Assembly (NCBI RefSeq): GCF_002975175.1
Contig: NZ_PCNZ01000032.1
Location: 1 to 35,511 of the forward strand
DNA length: 35,511 nt
Reading direction: 5' to 3'
From: Bacillus sp. MYb209
GTDB taxonomy: Bacteria; Bacillota; Bacilli; Bacillales; Bacillaceae_G
Shown here: positions 22,001 through 28,412 of the stretch, in pieces
Numbering within the stretch: position 1 is the first letter of the stretch
How the letters are laid out: each line of letters starts with the position of its first letter
Notes under the pieces: model-generated
The model's database searches: none
What the model was told of the DNA's origin: nothing
Seen by the model: the letters and a program-made list of their open reading frames with translations, nothing else
Program-made: the position numbers and the translations under genes

Positions 22001-25000
22001 ATGACCCAGGAGCGCGATTATATCGGACAGGAGACTTAGCGAGATACTTGCCGGATGGAAATCTGGATTATCTTGGGCGGATTGATCACCAGGTGAAAAT
22101 CCGTGGTTTCCGAATTGAGCTCGGAGAAATTGAATCTGCTTTAAACGCACATGCATCCATAAAAGAGGCTGTTGTAATTGTTCGAGAAGATCAGCCGGGT
22201 GATAAACGGTTGGTGGCATATGTCGTGGGTGATGGGAATGTAGGTGAGTGGAGAGATTATCTCAAGGCGGAACTACCAAGCCATATGGTTCCTTCAGGAT
22301 TTGTGATGATGGAAGCCATTCCACTAACTGCTAACGGTAAAGTTGATCGTGAGGCCTTACCTGTACCAGAGGAGAGGAAAATCGAAAGTGAATGTGTTGC
22401 CCCGCGGAATGGTAACGAAGAAACACTGGCTACCATTTGGAAGCAAGTATTAGGGATTAATAAGGTAGGAAGAAATGATAACTTCTTTGAAATTGGTGGA
22501 GACTCGATTCTCAGCATTCAGATTGTCTCTCGTGCGAAACAAGCAGGTTTGCAATTGACACCAAAGCAAATGTTTGAACACCAAACGATTGCTGAGTTGG
22601 TGCAAGTAGTCAATGAAGAAAGGGGTGTACAAGCAGAGCAGGGAGTTGTAACTGGAGAACTGATCCTTACACCAATCCAGCAATGGTTTTTTGCACAAGA
22701 TCATCCAAACCCACATCATTGGAATCAATCCATGTTTTTTAGAACAAAAGAGCGACTGGATATAGTATTACTGGAGAAAGCTGTGCGTACCCTTCTAATC
22801 CATCATGATGCCTTACGTTTAAGATATGAACGGTTACCGGATGGAGCTTGGAAACAGCGGAACGAAGGGATCGAAGAACAATCGACGCTGACCGTTATTT
22901 CATTAGACGAAGTACCGCAAGCAGAATGGCATCAAGTGATTCAAACGGAGATTGACACTGCACAAGCAAGCTTGCACTTACACGCAGGACCGCTAATGAG
23001 AATGGTGTATTTTGATGAAGGTGAGAAAAGAGCCGGCCGATTATTCTGGGTGATTCATCACTTAGCAGTGGATGGTGTTTCTTGGAGGATTTTACTGGAG
23101 GATCTGCAAACGGCGTATAATCAAGCGAGCCAGGCTCAGATGATTAAATTACCTACAAAGAGTACATCCTTTAAAGCGTGGTCGGAGAAATTGCATCATT
23201 ACGCTGAAGCTGGGATTGTACAAGAAGTGCGTGATTACTGGGAGCAGCAATCCGAACAAGAAGTGGCTATGCTACCAGTGGATACCACCCTCGAAGTTCC
23301 AGCAAACACAGGAACTCAGGAGATTACCGTGGTGCTGGATGAGAAAGAGACCCGTGCGTTATTGCAAGAGATTTCAAGCACTCATCGTGTCCAAATCAAT
23401 GAAGTACTATTGACAGCATTGGTACAGGCTATGGCAGCATGGACAGGTCATCCGACGCTGACCGTGGATTTGGAGGGGCATGGTCGGGAAGAGATCATCG
23501 AAGACGTTGACCTATCGAGAACCGTAGGGTGGTTTACAAGTATTTATCCTGTTCACTTAAATATTACCGGTGCCGACACGCCAATTGCAGCATTAAAAGC
23601 AGTTAAAGAACAAGTACGTAAAATTCCTAATAAGGGTGTTGACTATGGGATTTTGCGGTACCTGAACGCAACAATGTGGGAGCAATGGGGGTCTCAACAT
23701 ACACCGTCTATTAGTTTTAACTATCTTGGACAATTTGATCAAATGTTTTCTGACGATGCAATGCTTATTCCGGAGAACGGATTTAAGCGCTTAGATCATG
23801 CTTCTGGTTCCAAGCAATTGCATTTAATCGATGTAATTGGAATGGTAACGGATGGGAAACTTCAGTTCACTTGGGTATACAATGTAGGACAATTCGCGAA
23901 ATCAACGATTCAAAGTATTGCAGAGAATATGCTCCATCAACTAAGTAAATTGATTCAATCTGCGGATGGAGAATCTGCACTGACCGTTTCAGATTTTGTG
24001 ATGGCTAATCTTGACCAAGCCAGTTTGACAAAAGTATTATCCAAGATGAATCGTGGAAATAATTATCCGATTACCGATTTATATCCACTATCGCCTTTGC
24101 AAGAAGGTATGATTTTCCATACATTGCATGACCAAGGGGATGAACATGTAGCGCCGTATATAGTGCAATTAAGTTTCATGATTAGAGGAGAATTGGATAT
24201 TGTAACTTTCGAACAGGCGTGGAAATCGGTAATTCAGCGGCATGAAATTTTTCGCTCAGCTTTCCTTTGGGATGAAGTTGAAGAGCCTTTACAAGTGGTG
24301 TATGAGAGTGTTCCATTTAAGGTGAATATAGAAGATTGGCGTACGCTGACTGCTGAAGATAAAGAGGAGAAAAGAAAAGCCTTTTTGGCATTGGATCGAA
24401 AACAAGCCTTTCTTTTTGATGAAGCGCCATTGATGCGGGTGACTGTCATTCAAGAAGGTGAGGAAGAATATCGGATTGTTTGGACACATCACCATATTCT
24501 GTTGGATGGATGGAGCCTACCACTGGTCTTTAACGAATTGCTTACAGTGTACCAGAAGAGAATGAATGGAGAAGCCGTGTATTTACCTAAGTCATCGTCA
24601 TACAAGAAATATATTCAATGGCTAAGAGTGCAGAATCAGGAGCAGGCGGAGCAATTCTGGAGAGAGAAACTTAAAGGTTTTACAGCTCCAACCCTGCTGG
24701 GCTTAGAAAGTAAAGAGCAAGAAAAAGGTTACACAGAGAAGGTAACTTATTTATCAGAAGAGCAAACCCAAGCGTTACAAAACTGGGCGAAGCGCAATAG
24801 GCTCACTTTGAATACGGTAATTCAAGGTGCGTGGGCGTATCTCATGGGCCGGTATAGTGGAGAAGATGACATTGTCTATGGTGTAACTAGCTCAGGACGC
24901 CCTACGGAGATTATTGATGTTGAAAACATTGTAGGTCCTTTTATTACCACATCACCGACGCGAATTCAGTTGATAGATAATATAAAAGTAATGGATTGGT

Positions 25001-27990
25001 TGCAGAGGATACAAGAGGAAGAGATAGAAAGAAGACAATATGAATATGCTTCCTTGACAGAGATTCAAGGCTGGAGTGAAGTTCCTAGAGGAACCCCGCT
25101 GTTCCATAGCTTGTATGTATTTGAAAACTACCCAGTGAAAGAGGAGTCCTCAGGAAATCTAGAAATTGGTGAGCTGGAAGGAGTAGAACAAACGCATTAT
25201 CCATTAGGATTGACAGTTGTCCCAGAAAGCCAGTTGTTGTTAAAGTTGAAGTATGATCGTAGCAAGTTTAATGGTCTCACTATTGAACGGATGCTGGGGC
25301 ATTTAAGCCAGGTGTTAAAGCAAATGATCGAGAACGTTGATCAAACTCTGTCGGAGCTGGTGTATGTTACGGAAATAGAACAGAAACAACTACTGGAAGA
25401 ATGGAATGATAATGCAGCAGCGTATCCACGTGAGAGTGTGATCCACAAACTGTTTGAAGATCAAGTGGATCGTACACCTGATGCGGTGGCAGTGGTGGAT
25501 GAAAATCAGCAGTTGACGTATCGAGAGCTGAATGAGAAAGCAAACCAATTGGCCCATTATCTTCAGAAATGTGGGATTGGGACGGAGTCATTGGTCGGGC
25601 TTTGTTTCCAACGTTCAGTTGAGATGATTGTCGGTCTCATGGGAATCTTGAAAGCTGGATCAGCCTATGTTCCGTTGGATCCATCGTATCCAGAAAGTCA
25701 CCTACGATATATTCTGGAGGACACAGGAATTCAAATATTGGTTACGAACGAAGTATCACAAGGTTGGATACCTGAAGAAGTTGAAACAGTTTGTTTGGAC
25801 CGAGATCAAGCAATGATTTCGCAAGAAAACACCCTTTCACCAATATGTAAAGTGACAGGAGAAAACTTGGCGTATGTTATCTACACTTCAGGTTCGACCG
25901 GGAATCCAAAAGGGGTTATGGTGCAGCATCATTCGGTATTAAATCTATCCTATGGTTTACAGAAAGAGGTTTTTTCACATCGGACACATGTTAACATGCG
26001 CGTTGGTCTAAATGCCTCAATCGCCTTTGATTCATCCGTTAAACAATTACAAATGCTTTTGTATGGTTCTAGTTTATATATTATTTCAAAAGAAGTTCGC
26101 AGTGATCCTCAACAGTTTGTATCTTATATTCGGGAGAATAAGTTGGAAATGTTCGATATAACACCTTCACTACTCCAATTACTCATAGATGAGGGGTTGT
26201 TAGAAAGAAACGATAGTGTTCATGTTCCAAGCAAGGTACTGGTCGGTGGAGAAGCGATTATGCCATCACTGTGGGAACAACTAGTAGAGAATGACCATAT
26301 CCATTTTTATAATGTATATGGTCCTACAGAATGTACGGTTGATGCGACATGCTATCGTATTAAAAAAGATAGTAAGAGAGTAACCATTGGGCGTCCGTTG
26401 CCAAACGTTCAAGCCTATGTATTGGATGAGAATTTGTTACCTGTTCCAGTTGGTGTAACGGGTGAACTTTATATCGGTGGAGCAGGCCTAGCGAGAGGAT
26501 ACTTGAATCGTCCAGAGTTAACGTCAGAACGTTTTATTCCTCATCCATTTAATGAAGGGGAACGGTTATACCGGACGGGAGATCTAGTCCGCTATTTAGC
26601 TGATGGCCATTTGGATTATCTGGGAAGAATCGATAATCAAGTGAAAATTCGAGGATTCCGGATTGAGCTTGGAGAGATTGAAGCGAATTTAGAAAGTCAT
26701 CCATCGGTAAAAGAGGCGGTAGTCTTGATAAGAGAGGACCAACCAGGAGAGCAGAGATTGGTTGCCTATGTGGTGGGTGAAGGAAGTATGCATGAATGGC
26801 GTGAGCATCTCAAGAGACAAGTACCGAATTATATGGTTCCTGCACACTTTATTGAGGTAGATGCGATTCCGCTTACAACAAATGGGAAGGTTGATCGAAA
26901 GGCACTGAACAGCTTAACGATTCAAAGAGAAAGTACCTTTTCTACACCAATCATCCCACGGGATGAAATCGAGTATCAGCTGATTACGATCTGGCAGGAT
27001 TTGCTACAGTTAGAAGATGTCCATGTAAACGATGATTTCTTCAATATAGGAGGTCACTCTCTCCTTGTAATCAAATTGATTTCAAAGGTCAGAGAGAAAT
27101 TCGGAAAAGAGATTAAGGTGTCCGCACTGATTAAGAACCCGACAGTGGAAGGGATCGCTTGTCTCATCCGTGAGAATCATAGTATGGAAGAATCGTTATC
27201 GGTTCTGATTCCATTACAAGAGTCAGAGAAAAGACCTTTCTTCTGTGTTCATCCGTTTATGGGTAATGTACTCTGTTACATTCAGCTAGCAAGGTTACTC
27301 AAGGATCACTGCTCATTTTATGGTCTACAGAATCCTCTTGTAGAGAAAGAAGGAATGAACGGGTTGACTTTATCGGAAGTAGTTCAACTCTACATCGAGG
27401 AAATGAAGCGCGCTCAGCCAGAGGGGCCGTATCGTCTGGGAGGATGGTCTCTGGGCGGTGCCATCGCCTATGAAATCGCAACTACGCTACGGAACCAGGG
27501 AGAAGAAGTTGAGATGTTGGTACTAATGGATACCAAGGTGCCTTCAGAACGGGATTACAAGACAGAGGATGAAATGCTATCTTATATATTGGAGCATTTC
27601 ATCCATATAGAGCTAGTGGAGCAGGAAAAAGAGCTTGTTCATCAACAGGACATGCTTGTTGAGCAATTAATTGTGGAAGGAGTGCTCCCGCCTGATGCAG
27701 ATCTTACGAATTTGAAGCAAATTATCAATGCTCACAGGAAGTGTCTGAATTTAATGGCAGAGCATGATTTAACACCATATTTTGGGGAAGTCATTTACTT
27801 TAGTGCTGAGGAAGGTAAAGAATTGTTTACGGATTGGAAGCCTTTATTAAAAGGAAGAGTGAATATGTATTCGGTCCCTGGATCACACGAAGAAATAGTA
27901 GCTTCCCCCGCAGTTGAAAAGTTAGCTAAGTATCTACTAAATGAATTAGAAGGAATAAAAGAGACGTCCCTTTCGCTAACGGAAAAGTAG
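13081..27990 (+). CDS. krsC: NRPS, four modules plus thioesterase: Ser, unassigned (His?), Thr(E), Gln/Glu
   Basis: A 4969-residue synthetase completing a heptapeptide. Module 4: C (HHIISDA at 165-171), A from 492 with code DVWHFSLVDK (Ser, identical to the EntF code), carrier Ser1036. Module 5: C (HHIISDG at 1228), A from 1555 with code DSQFIGQVVK (no firm assignment; His by position), carrier Ser2079. Module 6: C (HHIISDG at 2271), A from 2598 with code DFWNIGMVHK (Thr), carrier Ser3142 in GGDSILS, epimerase (HHLAVDG at 3326). Module 7: C of the post-epimerase type (HHILLDG at 3804), A from 4121 with code DSKDLGVVDK (Gln/Glu family), carrier Ser4660. Type I thioesterase from about 4700 with triad Ser4790 (GWSLGG), Asp4817 and His4936, expected to release the peptide, as a Ser4 lactone in kurstakin. 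The N-terminal helix MKSDLLAKLSSLSPEKRAWL looks like a docking partner for KrsB. Kurstakin carries Gln at residue 6, so the Thr pocket in module 6 is the odd point; that A domain is visibly a mosaic. GAGGAAGGGG precedes the ATG, which overlaps the krsB stop. Confidence 0.88.
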   Translation: MKSDLLAKLSSLSPEKRAWLQKQMQKKENKEALPLSYAQQRLWFMDRFNPNSSLYNIPTVWRLKGNWIPEALEKGFNRLIERHESLRTVFKEAGEQPVQHIVEFLPRTLPVRDYSHLPLEVKEKEVDSLIVREAQEPFDLMNGPLIRNQLVQLGKDEWLLLCTMHHIISDAWSIGIFMNELLAFYEEETGGSPAKLSSLSIQYADFAKWQKEWLQGDVLNRQLAYWQEELSGELPMLQLPVDRPRPVTQTYAGDTHHVIFPYKLLSQLKDISRQEGSTLFMTLMAAYQSFLARYTGQKDIFVGSPIANRNHKGVEGLIGFFVNTLVYRADLSGTPTFREILFQTKKKALKAYEYQDIPFEKVVEAVQPERSMSHSPIFQTMFTLQNIKQERLNLPGRSIEMVESNMSIAKFDLSLTAYEVEEGLFVSFEYNTDLFDSSTIARMAGHFENWLNEIAYHPDESYTKLSMLSNTEQKQLLEEWNDTEVVYGHECMIHELFEQQVARTPDAVAVDYEGGKLTYQELNEKSNQLAHYLQKRGIGPESLVGICVERSPDMIIGLFGILKAGGAYVPLDPSYPENRLRYILENSQIQVLLTKEALQDWLPKDIQAICLDRDQVMISKESNLAPVSGVTANNLAYIIYTSGSTGNPKGVMIEHHSVINRLQWMQKKYPLSEEDAILQKTPFSFDVSVWELFWWSFVGARVCLLPPGGEKDPAVIEEYIERYRVTTMHFVPSMLSTFLDYMEQYKSERDVSSLSQVFTSGEALNTEQVRRFKEVFYNVQQTKLINLYGPTEATVDVTYYDCDLEKEPMLIPIGRPIDNTELYVLDQHQKVVPIGVAGELYLGGVGLARGYFNRPELTNERFIPHPFKEGERLYRTGDLVRYMNDRNLEYIGRIDNQVKIRGFRIELGEIEAALHDHSSVKEAVVLVKEDRPGDKQLVAYVVGEGDTGEWREHLKKQLPHYMVPAYFFQVEGMPLTPNGKVNRKALLELEAQFISEDITTSSRTPVEELIVSVWGQVLGIKNISVQDSFFEIGGHSLLATQVVSRLKEIFQIELPVRELFEYATVESLAKRLDQLRKGDRKREIPPLMPMERGETIPLSYAQQRLWFIDQFTPNSALYNMPMVCRLTGSWLPEALEKGWNQLIERHESLRTVFHEVNGQPVQQIEPYAFSSIPKMDLTMLSPKDREAEVKRLIQQETEVPFDLGEGPLIRTSILQVGEEEWILLCTLHHIISDGWSMGVLLEEWMAFYEKATDGKIAEIEPLPVQYADFAQWQKGWLKEEVLDQQLQYWREELSGELPVLQLPMDRPRPAIQTHHGSTYTLVLPSTLHDKLNEFSRQEGATLFMTLLAAYQSFLSRYTGQEDILVGSPIANRNYREIEGLIGFFVNTLVYRANLSGRPTFQDILSQVRQKALRAYEYQDIPFEKIVEVVQPERSTSHSPIFQTMFILQNMKQEFPVLPGRSIEMLESHSPIAKFDLSVMVAETEEGLLFTFEYNKDLFNATTIERMAGHFERWLHEVSHHPQNPLHSLSMLSEPERTLLLETWNDTVMEMSPQGLICDRFEEQVARRPDVIAVVDQTKEWTYGELDAQANQLANVLQRKGVAPESVVGVYLPRSAELMVSLLGILKAGGAYVVLDPLYPKSRLQYMIEDAGIQIVVTAEGQEGLSEQVEMVRLEELTVESVIAPTRQINPENLAYIIYTSGSTGKPKGVMVEYRSLMNMVSWHQKVYRITAEDRATQIAGIAFDSAVQEIWPYLTAGAALYLSTEELRINPEALRDWLIDSRITASFAPTPILERLLKLSWPEKTDLRFMITGGDQLTQYPSKHIPFAVINQYGPSENTVVTTDCYVPVGVTTGTPSIGRPIANTEVYVLDSHLQLVPIGVIGDLYIGGKSLARGYANRLDLTKEKFIPHPFKSGERLYYTGDKASYLSDGTLQFHGRIDDQVKIRGFRIELGEIEAVLQAHSSVKEAVVLVREDDPGDKRLIAYVVGEGSVDEWREHLQTHLPNYMVPTNFIEMEFLPLTPNGKLDLKALPIPSELFTENTVYPRTPLEELIASVWSQVLGIGNIGVQDSFFELGGHSLLATQVVSRLQEVFQIKLPVRELFEYSTVEALSKRMDQLRKGSEKREIPPLIPMERGNNIPLSYAQQRLWFIDQFAPNSALYNMPMVCRLTGNWLPEALELGWNQLIERHESLRTVFHEVNGHPAQQVQAYISRPLPQMDLTKLSPGERERELEQWIQTEVESPFDLEKGPLFRGQIVKISEEEWVLLCNMHHIISDGWSMEILLQEWMAFYEEAIGEKPAELVPLPVQYADFAQWQREWLKEEVLNQQLAYWKEELSGDLPVLMLPMDRPRPPVQTHQGLTHNVLLSRSLLDKLNEFSRQEGATLFMTLLASYQSFLARYTGQSDIIVGSPIANRNYREIEGLIGFFVNTLVYRADLSGAPAFQELLSQVRIKALKAYEYQDVPFEKIVEVIQPERSTSHSPIFQTMFTLQNTGQELPQLHGRSIEVMESHASIAKFDLSLTAAEVEEGLLLTFVYRTDLFDSLTIESMAENFENWLNLIVEHPDKSLAKLPILSGLQQKQLEEWNNNAVAYPQECAIHQLFEEQVNRTPDAVAVVDEKQQLTYRELNEKANQLAHYLQKCGIGTESLVGLCFQRSVEMIVGLMGILKAGAAYVPLDPSYPESRLRYILEDTEIQVLVTTEALEGWIPEEIKAVCLDRDKAMISRESTLSPICEVTRENLAYVIYTSGSTGNPKGVMVEHHNVIRLFKSTECWYQFDEKDTWTLFHSYAFDFSVWEIWGALLHGGRLIVVPYWISRSPKDFYQLLVKEKVTVLNQTPSAFRQLIQVCEQEDEKKDLHLRYVIFGGEALDPTSLLPWFQRYGEQDPQLINMYGITETTVHVTYYPITQDDVQYASRSNIGKRIPDLEAYVLDACQQHVPIGIAGELYIGGAGLARGYLNRPELTAERFIPHPFSNDPGARLYRTGDLARYLPDGNLDYLGRIDHQVKIRGFRIELGEIESALNAHASIKEAVVIVREDQPGDKRLVAYVVGDGNVGEWRDYLKAELPSHMVPSGFVMMEAIPLTANGKVDREALPVPEERKIESECVAPRNGNEETLATIWKQVLGINKVGRNDNFFEIGGDSILSIQIVSRAKQAGLQLTPKQMFEHQTIAELVQVVNEERGVQAEQGVVTGELILTPIQQWFFAQDHPNPHHWNQSMFFRTKERLDIVLLEKAVRTLLIHHDALRLRYERLPDGAWKQRNEGIEEQSTLTVISLDEVPQAEWHQVIQTEIDTAQASLHLHAGPLMRMVYFDEGEKRAGRLFWVIHHLAVDGVSWRILLEDLQTAYNQASQAQMIKLPTKSTSFKAWSEKLHHYAEAGIVQEVRDYWEQQSEQEVAMLPVDTTLEVPANTGTQEITVVLDEKETRALLQEISSTHRVQINEVLLTALVQAMAAWTGHPTLTVDLEGHGREEIIEDVDLSRTVGWFTSIYPVHLNITGADTPIAALKAVKEQVRKIPNKGVDYGILRYLNATMWEQWGSQHTPSISFNYLGQFDQMFSDDAMLIPENGFKRLDHASGSKQLHLIDVIGMVTDGKLQFTWVYNVGQFAKSTIQSIAENMLHQLSKLIQSADGESALTVSDFVMANLDQASLTKVLSKMNRGNNYPITDLYPLSPLQEGMIFHTLHDQGDEHVAPYIVQLSFMIRGELDIVTFEQAWKSVIQRHEIFRSAFLWDEVEEPLQVVYESVPFKVNIEDWRTLTAEDKEEKRKAFLALDRKQAFLFDEAPLMRVTVIQEGEEEYRIVWTHHHILLDGWSLPLVFNELLTVYQKRMNGEAVYLPKSSSYKKYIQWLRVQNQEQAEQFWREKLKGFTAPTLLGLESKEQEKGYTEKVTYLSEEQTQALQNWAKRNRLTLNTVIQGAWAYLMGRYSGEDDIVYGVTSSGRPTEIIDVENIVGPFITTSPTRIQLIDNIKVMDWLQRIQEEEIERRQYEYASLTEIQGWSEVPRGTPLFHSLYVFENYPVKEESSGNLEIGELEGVEQTHYPLGLTVVPESQLLLKLKYDRSKFNGLTIERMLGHLSQVLKQMIENVDQTLSELVYVTEIEQKQLLEEWNDNAAAYPRESVIHKLFEDQVDRTPDAVAVVDENQQLTYRELNEKANQLAHYLQKCGIGTESLVGLCFQRSVEMIVGLMGILKAGSAYVPLDPSYPESHLRYILEDTGIQILVTNEVSQGWIPEEVETVCLDRDQAMISQENTLSPICKVTGENLAYVIYTSGSTGNPKGVMVQHHSVLNLSYGLQKEVFSHRTHVNMRVGLNASIAFDSSVKQLQMLLYGSSLYIISKEVRSDPQQFVSYIRENKLEMFDITPSLLQLLIDEGLLERNDSVHVPSKVLVGGEAIMPSLWEQLVENDHIHFYNVYGPTECTVDATCYRIKKDSKRVTIGRPLPNVQAYVLDENLLPVPVGVTGELYIGGAGLARGYLNRPELTSERFIPHPFNEGERLYRTGDLVRYLADGHLDYLGRIDNQVKIRGFRIELGEIEANLESHPSVKEAVVLIREDQPGEQRLVAYVVGEGSMHEWREHLKRQVPNYMVPAHFIEVDAIPLTTNGKVDRKALNSLTIQRESTFSTPIIPRDEIEYQLITIWQDLLQLEDVHVNDDFFNIGGHSLLVIKLISKVREKFGKEIKVSALIKNPTVEGIACLIRENHSMEESLSVLIPLQESEKRPFFCVHPFMGNVLCYIQLARLLKDHCSFYGLQNPLVEKEGMNGLTLSEVVQLYIEEMKRAQPEGPYRLGGWSLGGAIAYEIATTLRNQGEEVEMLVLMDTKVPSERDYKTEDEMLSYILEHFIHIELVEQEKELVHQQDMLVEQLIVEGVLPPDADLTNLKQIINAHRKCLNLMAEHDLTPYFGEVIYFSAEEGKELFTDWKPLLKGRVNMYSVPGSHEEIVASPAVEKLAKYLLNELEGIKETSLSLTEK
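20827..21309 (+). repeat. N-terminal A tract of module 6, near-copy of module 7
   Basis: The sequence from the C-A linker to the A3 motif aligns without gaps to 25396-25878 at a constant offset of 4569 nt, with only scattered substitutions (for example the shared LTYRELNEKANQLAHYLQK and FQRSVEMIVGLMGILKAG stretches). Identity to module 7 stops at TATGT just inside the A3 motif, where identity to module 1 takes over. Confidence 0.8.
21304..22526 (+). repeat. Thr A-core tract of module 6, near-copy of module 1
   Basis: From the A3 motif through the A10 lysine to the carrier serine this sequence matches 3849-5071 of krsA without gaps. All ten pocket residues are the same as in module 1. The downstream epimerase domains of the two modules are clearly less alike (roughly half of residues by eye), so the shared tract ends near the carrier domain. 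Confidence 0.8.
25396..25878 (+). repeat. N-terminal A tract of module 7, matching module 6
   Basis: Partner of 20827-21309. Downstream of the A3 motif, module 7 differs completely from module 6 in the core (FDSSVKQLQ against FDFSVWEIW), which makes the switch point obvious. Confidence 0.75.
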
Positions 27991-28252
27991 AGAGCACAAA
28001 AGAGGCAACTTTATAAACGAACATTGTTATTATTAAAGTTGTTATTTGTGAGTAGTAGTGTAAATAAAGAGAGCAGTCCAATAACTGCACATCAAGTGTA
28101 GGAGATTATGTATATATCAAGAGCATTACTTTTTAAGGGGCTAATGAAAAATTGCTTGATAGGGACATAGAAACATATATGAGTTGTTCATAGTATGCTG
28201 TAAATTCTCTGAAGTTTTTGTAGCAGAAGCGAATGCTTTGATGATATTGCTG

Positions 28253-28299
28253 AGGAAAGGTGTATATTTTCATTGATATGTAAATATGCACCTTTTCTA
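28253..28299. terminator. Long stem-loop between krsC and sfp, candidate terminator
   Basis: An inverted repeat of 14 bp with one G-U pair (28256-28269 / 28282-28295, loop 12 nt), extendable by a few pairs, is followed by TCTATTATATTT. It is the strongest structure in the 422-nt gap after krsC and may end the krsEABC transcript or act as a processing site. The T-run is weak, so function is uncertain. A weaker repeat CAACTTTA/TAAAGTTG sits at 28006-28041. I see no convincing gene in the gap. Confidence 0.45.
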
Positions 28300-28380
28300 T
28301 TATATTTGCACTTGAATAAATGCAAGTTAGAAAATGAAATTGAATTTCTATAACGTATACATAGGAAGACATCCTTTTAA

Positions 28381-28390
28381 AAAGGAAGTG
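28381..28390 (+). promoter_or_regulatory. Ribosome binding site pointing to a non-AUG start of sfp
   Basis: AAAGGAAGTG is an excellent site but lies 22 nt before the first standard start codon (GTG 28413). It is 7 nt before an in-frame ATA at 28398 and 4 nt before an ATC at 28395. Starting at ATA gives a protein whose numbering matches B. subtilis Sfp exactly at the N-terminus. Confidence 0.6.
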
Positions 28391-28412
28391 ATTTATCATA
28401 CAAATTCATGCT

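Noticed and set aside
24061-24600. Module 7 condensation domain as a heterocyclisation domain
   Set aside because: It has HHILLDG rather than DxxxxD and closely resembles the ordinary post-epimerase condensation domain of module 2.
6000-28000. CRISPR array or tandem repeat suspected from repeated blocks
   Set aside because: The repeats are homologous NRPS domains about 3 kb apart, not short regularly spaced units.
28108-28170. Small 20-codon frame with AGGAG upstream, between krsC and sfp
   Set aside because: The spacing from AGGAG to ATG is only about 4 nt, the peptide has no recognisable features, and such short frames are expected by chance in AT-rich DNA.
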